64,000 nucleotides of DNA from Macropodus opercularis. Taxonomy: Eukaryota; Chordata; Actinopteri; Anabantiformes; Osphronemidae. The stretch is from assembly GCA_030770545.1 (NCBI GenBank), contig CM061098.1:5474001-5538000 (forward strand). The letters are read 5' to 3'. The notes beneath the pieces were generated by a model. The model worked only from the letters and a program-made list of their open reading frames with translations, did not search any database and had not been told where the DNA came from. Made by a program: the position numbers and the translations under genes. Below, piece after piece: positions 24,901-38,669 of the stretch (position 1 is its first letter; each line of letters starts with the position of its first letter).

Positions 24901-26548
24901 ATCTTATATTTACAGTTTTTTAAGCCTTTTTGGGAAATCGTTGGTCAGTTGCACAGAGATGATAGCAATCCCTCAACATGTGGCCAAGGTCAAACCACTG
25001 ACTTTGGGGTTCTACCGGTTGACCCACGTGCTCCTTACCCATACTGGTCGCGTGCCCTCCACCAGTTTGTGTCAGACTTCTCGATGATAGTGTATTCCTC
25101 ATCCTTCCTCAGCTCCAGGTCTTGCTCCGTAATGGGTGTGTAACTATACTCGGCTATGACAGTCATGGTTCCAGAGGAGGCAGGTGACTCGTTCGGCTGT
25201 GGAGGTAAAGGCCGAACGGGAGCAGTTTTCTCCTGAAACAACATACGATTAGAACATATTAGTGTGTGTGTAATGGGTGGATGATGATCTGCGAGGACAG
25301 TGTATTTACCTCTGTGGGGGTAGGAGGAAGAGGTTTTCTGGATAACCGTCTCGAGGGGTGTTTGGATGTAAATCCTCATAACACAATTTAATATGTCAAT
25401 AAATTCATTTACAAGTTGCATTCTTGCAGGTTTCCAAACAAAAGTCTTGCTCTCACCATTCTTATTGTCCAGCACTTTGCAACCCATCGCTTGTTTAACT
25501 TCCTGGTGGCAGCACAGCCACACCCCATCCACCCAGAAACAAGGATGGTACTTGTGCATCAGATCGTTGTTGAAGCGCACCACTATGTACAAGTACGGTA
25601 ACATGCACACATGAAGCATTTAGATTCAGTTCGCATTTGCATTTGCACTGACAGGCAGCACACACTGAGTTATGATATGAAATAGCCACAGTGTTGCATG
25701 CATGAGATACAGGGACTGACAAGCCACACGGACATGAGATTAACCAGCAGATCTGTGTACAGACACTCACTTTCTTTCAGCTGCTTTAGCCAATAAGCCC
25801 GAACTTCTTCAGTCTTTGCAAAGATATACAAAGGCCCTTCATCATAAATGATCTGTTCAAGATAGGAAGAGTTTTATATGTGAGTATTCACACCATACGA
25901 TTGCAGACCCTTTGCTAACTAGTGACACATTGTCCACATGCTCTGCTACAACATGTGCGATGGCAACACCTGCAAGGTCACTAAAAGTCCCAAGTTCATT
26001 TAAGTGTGAGAGACAGTTTCACTTCTTAACTGTATAACCTTGTGGAGAATCGCACACTTTTTGTCTGTCTGTCAGCATGTGTTGTGTCTCGATCCTACAG
26101 TACTTTAATAGTGTAGTGTAGTTGCTTGTTCATTGTTTGTTTGTTGCTAAATAAAAAGAAAGGTCTACCTGGAACGCATACAGACGCTCTTGTGGGGCGT
26201 TCGGCTCCGACTGGACTGTCTCGACACACTTGATCTTTTCCAGGTCAACTGATCCTTTCAAGCCTTTTCGCTTCTGCTTAACAGATGAGGAAACAGTCAG
26301 CAAACAAACAGACAAACTTCCAGCAACCTTTCATCACAGACAAAGGCAAAATTTCACATGTAAATTACAATTTCAGTGAATTGTTTGTTGCAGTTCCACA
26401 TACGCACCCGTTTCTCAGGATCAAAATCATAGTAGGATATTTTGTCCTGGGTGAGAACAAACCATCTCTCCTTGTAGTTCAGAGGAGACGTCTTCTTCTT
26501 CTGCTGAGATCGTTTAATGAAGATTTCTTCCAGGATACTTTCCGACAT
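21993..26548 (-). CDS. btk: Bruton tyrosine kinase (Tec family)
   Basis: Cytoplasmic tyrosine kinase acting downstream of the B-cell receptor. Seventeen coding exons: 26408-26548, 26169-26273, 25771-25852, 25457-25582, 25310-25374, 25039-25232, 24734-24796, 24567-24621, 24386-24465, 23966-24093, 23724-23795, 23390-23561, 23001-23220, 22860-22924, 22518-22636, 22264-22421, 21993-22064; 638 residues (human 659). Domains in order: PH (NYKERWFVLTQDKISYYDFD), Tec-homology zinc motif (KYHPCFW...LCC...GC), proline motifs (KPLPPTPTE, RPLPPQP), SH3 (WWRARDQYGKEGYIPSNYV), SH2 (GGFLVRDSSKAGKYTVSLF), kinase (GSGQFGVVKYG, VAIKMI, HRDLAARN, DFGLSRYVLDDEYTSS, KFPVRWSPPEV). The gatekeeper Thr, the NGC cysteine equal to human C481 and the activation-loop Tyr (human Y551) are kept. 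Two junctions are weaker: a gttgaa donor after 23966 and a pyrimidine-poor acceptor before 25374. Neighbours timm8a and rpl36a support BTK over TEC, ITK or BMX. Confidence 0.96.
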
Positions 26549-28464
26549 TATTCAACCAACAGTAATCTAGATGGGAGCAAGATGAATATTGTTATGAAGC
26601 AGAACAGTTTTCTTTGTGGTGGTACAACAATAAACAGCTTCACACATCCACTCAGCCAGTTGTCATATGTGTTGAGAGCTGTGCCTGCCTAAGCACCACA
26701 AACAAGGCCTTGGGCAGCGTTGCGCCTTCACACATACTGTATTTACACAGAGTTTATATTTTTAAACTTTGTTAGAAGACTTTAGACCCATGCCCATGGT
26801 TTTTTCATACAGTCAGAGAAAGCCACTACAGGCCGGGGATCTGGAAGAGATCTGGAAAAGGCTGAAAACACGCGCACGTACATCAGAGGGTGATTAGCTG
26901 TCGTTTGCATAAACCCTGCTTATCGTGCCTGCAACATCCTCTGTTTTCAAAATTCCCCTGTGGCACATCTGTTTCCCTCTGCTATTATATCCTGCTCATT
27001 ACCACAGTAGCCCAATATGCTTTTGTGCCGTGATAGAAGCGTCCACTGCTACACAAGATGGTTCAAAGACGGTAAAATGCTTCTTTTACTAAATATAAAT
27101 TTATGTAAAACTGAATTGTGCACTTGTCTGTAAAAATCATCAACTAAGATAAAACAAATTGAATAATCTCACTGGCTTATTTCTCTCTCATACATCCTTC
27201 TGCTGGCTTCACATCATGCACACACATAACCATATCTGACCTCATTGTGAGATAAGGATGCAAACAGAACAGCTTATCTAGTTTAGTTTATGATGTCTGA
27301 CTGTGTCTCATTTTCACCACCTGGTAACCAGCAGTGCTCAAATGAAAGCTGCACCTCTAGCAGTCGATTCGAGCAGAGAAAGCGAAAGAAAGGGCTGGAA
27401 TTATCACAAACGGCTCAATATGGTAAAAGGAAGCAACTTTTACCTTGACACACTGAAACAAAAATCTATATTCTGGACACCTCTAATCATAAAATAAAGC
27501 CAAAGCCCATGTTTGCTTTGTAGGTAGCTGAACGCAGTCAAACATGGACAGATACTCACCCTTCACACAGCTGAATGCTGCTTGTCTGTTGGCTTCTATC
27601 AGGTGTGTTTGCTTTAGATCAGCCTATTTTCAGCCTGTGAGCACTTCCTTCTATCATCTGAACTGTAACACTACCACAGCCTCTCTGTCACTCCCTGCTC
27701 TCCTGGACGGTGACATTTCTTCACCCCAGAGAGACAATACCTGTTTATTTGTTTGTGCCTTTGTGAGCACGCAGCCATGTTCCCCATTCTGCGAAACGTT
27801 TAGTCATTTCTCATTCGTCGCAACCCAGAGTGTTCTCACATCACTAACTTGAGTAGCGGTCACAGTAACTGTGGTAATAGCAACCGATGCCGGACTCTTT
27901 CTCCCTAATCGATCTGTATTTCAGTGCATCGCAGCCATGAGAAGGAGATTTTCTTTTCTGTCTTGTGAAGGGAGTTGACTCATGGTGGCTGACACAGACA
28001 AACTAATAGGGAAGTTGCATCAGGGTTGTACTGCAATATGAAGAAGAAACTCAGTGGCCTGTAACTGTAGCACGTCAACCTGACATGATCGCTTTCTGAA
28101 ATGCAGTTATCTATTAGTGGCACATTTAAATTATGTTATGTTATAATTAACTGTAACTCTAATGTGGTCAGGGGGAGTTTTCAGTGATTTAAAATGCAAA
28201 AACGTCTGCGTCAAACGCTTTGAATCTCATATAACTTAGTAGTTATGGCATATGTGACCGTGTGATGGTCAGACTGTAAATAAATGGCGAACAAAATACA
28301 GCACAAATGTAAAAGGCTGCACTAAAGCAAGTCACTATGATTTTTAAAAGACTTGCATTTTTGTGTGTGATGTATGACACAACTAACAGCTACATCATAA
28401 AAAATGGTTTAACAGGATGCTGTTTTTCCTGATGTGCTCCTGATAGATAAGTGGTTAATGCAGC

Positions 28465-28531
<67 letters not shown>

Positions 28532-29670
28532 CGTGGGGGTGTGTGTGTGACAGCAAGAGCATTTTCTGTGCTTGTTGCACGAGTTAACCACAGAGAACAT
28601 GCTCCTGACACATATTAACATATTCACATAACACAGCAGTCTAACAGTGTGATCGACATTAGTCATCCACAGCACGGACAGGAATGGAGGTTTTCACTAA
28701 TGCATGTAAACAAAGATCATTTTAGCAAAACACCTTAATTTACAATTTGTAAGTGTATTAACAAACCCAGAGATCAGAAACTATGAGTCATACATAAATA
28801 ACACATGTGACCACAAGAAACTACCATCTGATTAAAACCTCACCAAACACTTGTGTTGTAAATTTCAGTAAAGGTTAAACGACATAAACATTCTCACAAT
28901 GAATTACTGCAGAGCTAAGCACAGTAAACACAGCCACGTTGAGACGTGAGTGCATTTTAACATATACAATTGCTATCATGTGACACCTGTATTTATAATT
29001 TGGTGGTGAGGATATACTTAATTTAGATTTTGCAATACATGGGTTTCGATTTGGTACTTGTACAAATATATGCAATGTTTCCTGTTGCCTATATTCACAA
29101 GGTTTCCAGTGAAGTTCAATGAGAAGCTGAAGTTGTAAGTTGCTTGCAGCCTATGAAGCGCTGGAAAGCTTTAAAGAGCTTTAACTTACCCACAGAGCCA
29201 AAAGAGTTCAAACATCAGACCGACGGCTTCAGATGCTGAGGCTTGAAGCGATGGCTTGAACCTTTCCCTCAGTTGCTCGCCTTCCATAAAATGTGTTAGT
29301 CTGTGATGCAAGACGCTTAGACCCACCCACAGAGAGGAATTGACTCTGCTTACTTCCCCTTTTTCTTCCTGCTCATTTTCATATCAGCCCTCAGGACAGT
29401 TTTCATGATGACTGTAGGCAGACTAAACATTAACAAAAGATCATATTTGGGTAGTGGCACATTATTCATTGTGCTGCTACTTTGGTGACTGCATACTTCA
29501 AACTTAAAAAGTCGGTGTAAAGTGTTTAACATTGACTGGATGTACATGAAACTGCACTGGTCCCTACACTCGCTTCAAAGTTGCGCTGTTTACTGTATTG
29601 TCGTCCTGACCTCCCGCCGCCAGGCGGCAGACCTTCAGCGTCTACAGCTCGACGCGGAGCTCTGCTTTAA
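26549..29670. other. Head-to-head interval between btk and rpl36a
   Basis: About 3.1 kb separates the divergent start codons. No coding segment is recognisable. It should hold the btk promoter and probably a non-coding first exon, but neither can be placed from sequence alone. The only clear feature is the (GT)n tract at 28467-28549. The human BTK and RPL36A genes are also divergent neighbours. Confidence 0.6.
28467..28549. repeat. (GT)n microsatellite
   Basis: About 61 bp of uninterrupted GT dinucleotides are followed by an imperfect GC/GGGG-broken GT stretch to 28549. The long TH-repeat reading frames across it are artefacts of the dinucleotide. It is likely to be polymorphic. Confidence 0.97.
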
Positions 29671-29705
29671 GAACTGCTTCCGGCCTGTGGCTTCCTCTTT
29701 TCCTC
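29666..29705 (+). promoter_or_regulatory. rpl36a: rpl36a core promoter and 5' TOP start
   Basis: An ETS/GABP-type CTTCCGG is at 29678-29684 and a TTTAAG TATA-like element at 29666-29671. A pure pyrimidine run CTTCCTCTTTTCCTC at 29691-29705 ends 17 nt before the ATG. This is the normal layout of vertebrate ribosomal protein genes, in which transcription starts at a C inside the pyrimidine tract, giving a 5' TOP mRNA under mTOR-dependent translational control. The precise start is inferred. Confidence 0.7.
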
Positions 29706-29722
29706 AGCATCGGGACGCAGCC

Positions 29723-31959
<2,237 letters not shown>

Positions 31960-31996
31960 ACACTGGTCAACTCTTCTGGATCAAGTCACAATTTTC

Positions 31997-32002
31997 AATA
32001 AA
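31997..32002 (+). terminator. AATAAA poly(A) signal of rpl36a
   Basis: AATAAA lies 37 nt after the rpl36a stop, giving the very short 3' UTR normal for ribosomal protein mRNAs. Cleavage is expected near 32020. Confidence 0.85.
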
Positions 32003-32082
32003 GATGTTAAGATTTACTCTGGAGTTTGACCCTTGCTTTGCCTAAAATGCCCAGCAGAGACATCTGGATAGACAGAATACAA

Positions 32083-32088
32083 TTTATT
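32083..32088 (-). terminator. AATAAA poly(A) signal of gla
   Basis: Minus-strand AATAAA 102 nt after the gla stop codon. Predicted cleavage near 32065 puts the gla 3' end about 45 bp from the rpl36a 3' end. Confidence 0.7.
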
Positions 32089-32190
32089 TAAGGTAATACA
32101 GACATTATGTCTCTCTTCAAGTATTAAATGATTAGACAGCTTAACACTCAATTAAAACAGTGCTAGACAAAACACAAAATCCCCCAAAGA

Positions 32191-35100
32191 CTACAAAATG
32201 GAAGCATGTTGTCTCTGGATATATGTATCCTGCCTGTGCACTTTATGCATCTTGAACCCTTTGCTGATGGGAGTGATGGTCAGCAGAGCTGTGCCTGAAG
32301 GGTTGACAGACAGAACTACTTTGCTCAGTAGATTCTGAACACCCAACTCCTTGTACTGGGGCAGGATCTGTGTGACGTTGCATTGTGGGTTGCATATCGC
32401 CCAGCCGGGAATAGCTATGGCGACGAACCCCCGGGGACCACCGATCTCCTGTCTGTTCAGCACAGCGACTGCCAGGCGTTTGTTTGAGAGGGGCCTCTCC
32501 CACACTTCAAAGCTGTCAAACTGGACAAAGATTTACAAAGTGTCAGGGGTTGGGGTTTTTTTTTTTTTTTTTTTAATAGCTGCCATATTTAGATTTTTTT
32601 TTTAATGTGGACATCCATTATTGTAAAAAGGAAGGCCCACCCACCTTCGCTGTGCATGACCCCTGTTTGCCCAGTGGATCCTGGCTGATGTCAATGATGA
32701 GTCTGTTCTGCAGCAGCTTCTTGGAGCGAGGACAAATGTCCCTCAGATCGTTGGACATGAGCAGAGGCGCAGCCATGATGGCCCACAATGCCATCTGAGA
32801 CTCCTGCTGGTCATGACTGAGGCCAAAGTTCCCAATCACCAGCTAGAGAGACGCAAATATGTAAATCAAGGCAATTAGGCTTATTGACAGTCTGCAGTGC
32901 ACCAACAACTTTAATTTATTCACTAAATTGTGATTCTTCTCAGAATTTCAATTCTCATGGCAAATTCAATAGGTTTAATGAGACTTGAAATATGAAATTT
33001 ACTTTGGAATGTTACCAAAGAATGTATTTTACACTAGTTGCCACATATTTCCATTCTACTAACTGATGTAATTTTAACGAGGAATTGCTTCAGTAGAGCA
33101 CAATACCATGTCGGGGTCATTCCAGCCCCCAGGTCCAGCCACAGGGAGGATGATTTCTTGATGAGCGGAAGTCCAGTCCAAGATGGACTTGACAGAGCTC
33201 CAGGAGTCAAACACATCATCAAAGTTGCGCCAGTGGTTGCATGTCTCACGAATGGCCGTGTAGTTGGGCTGCAGGCAAAGAAATGCTCTTATGTAGCATA
33301 ATGTAAGGCGCACTGGATTATCACTAATAAGCAATGTTTAGGTTTGTTACTGACCTTGTGGTAAGCCCACTCGTACAAAGGCCACTCGCAGGAGTACAGG
33401 ATGCTCCGCCCGGTTTTGTTCAGTGCTTTGGACATGTTTATGTAGCCTTAGCCAGAAAAAAAGTCCCATTTAACTAATCAATCTCTTAAAACTACATTAC
33501 AGTGATCAGTGACTTAACTGAATTCTGATTCCAAGCCTGAAACTCACCATCTCCCAGCATCGTCCAGTTCATGTAGCAGCCATCAAATTTGAGCAGATCC
33601 ACTCCCCAGTCAGCAAAGGTCTTAGCATCTATCTCATAGTAACCCAGACTCCCAGGGTATCCAGCACATGTGTTCTTCCCAACATCTCCATAGATTCCCA
33701 GCTTCAGGCCCTTAGAATGGACCTAGAAACAGAAAGTAATCATGAAGGACCTTAAGGCTGCAGATTTCTTAGGCTGTCATGGGTCTGCAGGTGGCGATGT
33801 TGCACAGCTGTAAACTCATCTGTTAGTATTTCTATTCCTTTCCTAGTGAGTACCATGTATTCTTATTAGCAAAGAGGGTGAATACCAGCATCCTACTCCC
33901 TATGTCCACAGACCTCTCTTGGCTCCAGGTGCTGAGCTTATATATAGTGTAAAACCACAGGATAATAGAAATATTTTGATTATATATATTAAAGGCTAAT
34001 CTGTAAACATTCTTATATGTAAAGTTTTTAAAGATTTCCAAAATCACATGCGGTACACTAATTTAGTAACAAACCCAGCTGTGGGGAAAATGTATGAAAT
34101 ATCTCATAGGTTACCGTTATATAATTCTAATGCAGTCCAAGGTCTGGATGCTATATCCAGCCTGCATTTACTTAATGCACACACTCATTTGCTCCTTTCA
34201 TCCTGTGAAATAGCGTCTCTGAAGCCCTCGCTTTTTGATGGCATTCATACTCACATAGTCGGCTAGTTTCTTTATGCCCCCCGGGAATCGTTTGGGGTCT
34301 GCCTGCAGGCGGCCCTGGGCATCACGCTGATGGGATGGCCAACAGTCATCAATGCAGACATACTCATAACCTGCCTCTTTCCAGCCCTCCTTCACCATCA
34401 CATCTGCCATCTGCATGTACAGCTGCTCACTGCCAGGGCAACAGGAGGAGACAGGCAGGGATGACAGTATCTGTTAGACGCTATGTGATGATATAATAAC
34501 TGGCTAAATGATAAAGTAACTGAGTTAGTAATTTTTTCCAATTGTACAAGATACTGATTCTATGCCTAACAGCCTCTCTTTCGGTATTTCTTGACACTTA
34601 ATAGATACTCAGATTAATCAATGAAGAAAATAATTAGCACATCAATTAGTAATGATGGTTGTTGCAACCCTAAAAATGAAGGTAATGAGGAGATGCTGCT
34701 GGTGTACTGGCAGGGTTTAGGCTCACGTTGAAATGTAGATGTTTTCTATAAAAATAGCAAATTACACAGTGTAGACACTGATAATGTTGGAAATGACTAT
34801 CACAGCTGGACACAGCTTTTTTCAATATGTACGCAGGTGAGAAGCCCATTAGCAAACATGCGTACGGGTTTACAACAGTGTGTGCTAATACAAGTCTATT
34901 AATTTTAAAGGCCAGCTGATCATTAAAAGCCTCCCTGTGCTTACATGGCTGTGCTGATGGAAGAAGCCGTACAACGTCTCTAGACTGGTGGGGCCACTGA
35001 GCTGCTGTTGGAGCATGCTTAGAATGCCAAAGGTGCTTGGTAATAGCGGCAAGGTTTTCACTGGCTATATTTCCAGACCACAGAGGAAAGGCTGCACACA

Positions 35101-35618
35101 CCAGCGCTTTCGATGTGTGGCTCCCAAGTGCGAAAACGACAGAAGTCTTCCAAAGGAGGCACATCCAGAGAAAGTGCCAAAGAGGAGTCGTTTTCCTTTG
35201 GATTCTGTATGCATTTCTCTGGCCTTTTGTTAATTATTCTACATTCACTCTTTTGACTGATTAATCCTGTTTGACACGTTTCTCTCTCATCTGAAATGTG
35301 ATGATAATATGAAGTTTAGTCCAGCTGATTGGGGCCTTGCTGTATGTATATGAGCACGATTTCCACAGTGCTCTCAGTATAAGTCTTTGGTGTTGGATTA
35401 AAACTAGCAACGATGTGCACGTTATGCTCACACTTTGTTCGGCTGTCAGTCTCTCACCTGATGCAGTTGTTGGGGTCGCGGTCACAGTCGATGTTACACA
35501 TGAATCTCTCCCAGTGCAGCCAGCCCATGGTGGGTTTCAGCGCCAGGCCATTGTCTAAAGCTTCCGCAGCGGGACCCAGTAAACCCACAACCGCGAGGAG
35601 AAACACCGCTCTGGCCAT
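32191..35618 (-). CDS. gla: Alpha-galactosidase A (lysosomal)
   Basis: Lysosomal glycoside hydrolase (GH27) that removes terminal alpha-galactose from globotriaosylceramide and related glycolipids. Seven exons: 35458-35618, 34255-34429, 33548-33722, 33355-33446, 33107-33268, 32645-32842, 32191-32520. Exon lengths 4 to 6 (92, 162, 198 nt) equal the human ones as I know them, and the 430-residue product matches human (429). A signal peptide (MARAVFLLAVVGLLGPAAEA) precedes LDNGLALKPTMGWLHWERFM. The catalytic Asp in LLKFDGC and the acid/base region GGWNDPDM are present. The recognition loop reads YSCEWPLY; Glu and Leu there are the galactosidase residues, not the Ser and Ala of the paralogue NAGA. 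DPLGKQG, FEVWERPLSNKR and NRQEIGGPRG continue the match. The C-terminus (KMHKVHRQDTYIQRQHASIL) differs from mammals. Confidence 0.97.
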
Positions 35619-35800
35619 GTCGACGCTTCACACTCGGCAGCTCGTCTAAAACACAACAAACAGCAGCGACTACCTGTTTGAAGGCATCATTTCCTCATTC
35701 AAACCGTGTTCAGCCCACCCGCGCGTGACTGACACGAGAACCGACCAATCAACGACCAATGCGTCTGTGCAACTGACCAATGGCGTTCGACCCGCACAGT
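35619..35800 (-). promoter_or_regulatory. Putative gla promoter with three CCAAT boxes
   Basis: CCAAT occurs at 35745-35749, 35756-35760 and 35777-35781, all in one orientation, spaced 11 and 21 bp apart. The flank is locally GC/CpG-rich (GCGCGTG, CGCGCG). This is a typical NF-Y type TATA-less promoter, 130-160 bp upstream of the gla start codon. The assignment is by motif and position. Confidence 0.6.
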
Positions 35801-38626
35801 CGCGCGTGTAAACAAGGAAGCGGCGCCGTGCACGAGTCAGGTGAGAGCTCAGGTGACATAGTATGACAAGAAAATCAAGTTTTGTGATTTGCCCCGAATA
35901 CCGAAACAGCAACAAGACGTCAAATGGCAGCAAAACGTTTCCAGGCTACACTCATTTATAATTACTTTATAGACATTAAGTAGTGGAGGGACACGAGGAG
36001 CCAACGTTATAAAGTCTATAGAAAAGCTAAAGCTCTTTTTCACTTTTCTAACCATGGCGGCCTTTTTACAATCTGCCTGTTCTTCCTTCAACTCACTCTG
36101 TGTTTTGTAACGACAGGAAGAAGAAACAGTTGAAAGTAACTTGGTGGATTCTTCCTCCTCTACAAAGCAAGAGGAAACATTGCGCTCCATTTATTTTACA
36201 GCTTAGTTATTTACATTAGGTTAATTTATGGATTAATAAGCTGTTGCAAATGTACTTAAGTAAACACAATAGTTTAAAACTAAATTTTGATATTGCTGTT
36301 GATATTTGATATCTCAAACCATCTGCCATCTAACCAAACCTACACATCCCCTGTAATTATAATAATATTTAATAATCTAATAGTAATAGCAATATAACAT
36401 GTCCTTCAGGCTGTAGTCTGCTCTGCGACAGCCTTGTCGAGAACCAGCCATTAAAGCATAATAGTGTTTCTACACAAAGCAAAGCATTTCTTTCATTAGG
36501 GCAGTTAGAGCAAAAATTCTGCTGACGAACCTTCATTCTGTGACCAAAACAAAACCAGATTTGACAAGTTTCTCAAGCTTAAGTGAAAAAGCTCAGCAGA
36601 TACCACGACTATCTACTTGTGTTCACTTTTCAACAGACACACAGAATAAAAGAAAATAGCCCAATTTACAGAACTGTTCCCTCAGGAGGCCTGCTAATAT
36701 AAAATGCCACACAAGCCATCAGCAGCATAGTAGCACTACATACATATAAACAGCGCTTCAGGCTATTTATTAGCTCCAGATACAAGATGGTAATTTGTCT
36801 GATGCTGACCTTAAATGAATTACAGATAGGTTTTTTTAATTCAGCAATAAACAGACACCCCGCTACACAACCAAATTAATCCTGGATGTTTTTCTTTGTG
36901 AAATTGTCACAGATCTTCTCACACACGCAGAGAAAAAGTAATGATTTGCATTTCTGTTCAAATTTAAGAAGACAGCTGCAAATTGAGTTTTAGTTAATGA
37001 GATCAGCTATTTGGGCGTTTCAGAGGTATCACCCAGCTGAAACTTTACAGAGGGAACGCAATTTGAAACAGCAGGCTGCTTCACTGGAACCTGCATGGGA
37101 CACTAGCTCCTGACAGTCCTTATGTTCTGATATTGAGATGAGTCAAAAAGAAATGAGGCAGCTTTTGTGGAGCAAACACATTTTATGACAATATTCCTCA
37201 CATCCACTTCTGGCTGTATGTAAAAGGGACCATTAATGAACACAAAACCTGACCTTTCAGTGAAATGCCGAGGGTTCCCGCTTCAACCCTAAACATTATC
37301 AGAGGCTTCACCCAGGGACAGATTTGATACAAACAATTTGTCACTACCTATAGTTCATATCAGTGCCACAGAGTAAAGGCATTGAGGCTCTAAATGTCAG
37401 ATTTCAATTTGACTCACCCCTGCTGCTGATGGATGGACCAATCCAGCTCACTTGAATACAGAGTTTCTTTTGGTAAAAACTTGATCTCTCCCACTGTCGC
37501 GATGGAGACCCTTGTTTCTTTTTTCACAATGCTGCATGAAGGAGCCGTATGTCTATCTGTACAGTGATTAATTGAGATTGTTGACAGATGGGCAGCCTGT
37601 GCTTTCCGCCTGGCTTTTATGGCTCCCCAAAGCTTTGGCACCAATCCATCAAGCCTTTTCTTCACCAGTGTCACATAATTGAAGAGACTGTCATGGCAGA
37701 CTTATGTTGTCAACTTTGTTATGAAACGTACAGGAAAGCTTTATTATGTTGCATTTTCTTGTCAAGGAGGTTGCATTATGGCATTAGCATATAGGGACAG
37801 TCAGGAGCATGAGGAAAATGTCATCAAAAACTTGCATCCATAAATACATCCGCTAAGGCTATAGGGCTCATGCCCTCAGAGAAAAATCATTTATTGTCGT
37901 GTAATTAGCTGCTTAAGTTGTTTATGAGACTGTCACAGGGAAAGCTGCCTACATGTGCTGATGTTGCTACTTTAATTAGGTCCTTGTCGAACCGAGGGTG
38001 TTGGAAATGGCTTTATAATAACCTGCAGAGGCAGACGTATGACCTGTAAATGACTCTGTGTATTGACTGTAGTTTCAGCTTTGTTGCATTCAGCTTTCCT
38101 TAAAATTCAAAACGTTTGATTCAAGACTGACTGACACTTTCACTGGTGTTGTGAACAAACACTGTCTTTGGTTTCTCCGTGGATTTTGCATGATTATCAT
38201 TTATTCCTGCCTGTAATGACTAATATTTTACTGTTTTTGTATTTTGTTTATTCACTTGCATTCAAAACACAGACTAAGATGCACAGATGAATCATTTCCG
38301 AGGAGAGAGAATTAGATAGCTGTAAGTCGAGAACATTGTTTGCCAGTTGAATAATTGGCTTGACTATAGGGTTGAAAAGACAAAAACAGACGAACGAGGA
38401 AAACAATGAAAGGTGAGAATGTGGCATCCAGACATCAGTCAGTGTGTTGTTCTCATCAAATGTCAAAGCTTGGTATAAATTCTAACATTTGTTTTGTTTC
38501 ATAATCTTTAGCAAATCTGTTTTTGCTTCTGAAACTCCAGCCACGGTTGGCAGGCAAAGCTGCTTTATGTAAGAGGGAAGAGGTCCAGTGCTACCGGTTT
38601 GACAAATGCTAGTAATTCCATTGTCC

Positions 38627-38669
38627 ACGTGACTCTGAATGTACAGGTCGCATACATTCAGAGTCACGT
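38627..38669. repeat. Perfect 17-bp inverted repeat with 9-nt loop
   Basis: Left arm ACGTGACTCTGAATGTA (38627-38643), loop of 9 nt (38644-38652), right arm TACATTCAGAGTCACGT (38653-38669). The arms are exact reverse complements and the pairing stops abruptly at both ends. It could form a hairpin in DNA or RNA. No further pairing was found outside the arms. Confidence 0.95.

Noticed and set aside
28390..28675. Two minus-strand reading frames with long Thr-His repeats
   Set aside because: They are translations of the (GT)n microsatellite at 28467-28549, with no start or splice context and no conservation expected.
32191..35618. Alpha-N-acetylgalactosaminidase (naga) instead of gla
   Set aside because: The substrate loop has Glu and Leu (CEWPLY) as in galactosidase A, the exon lengths match GLA and the neighbours are the GLA neighbours.
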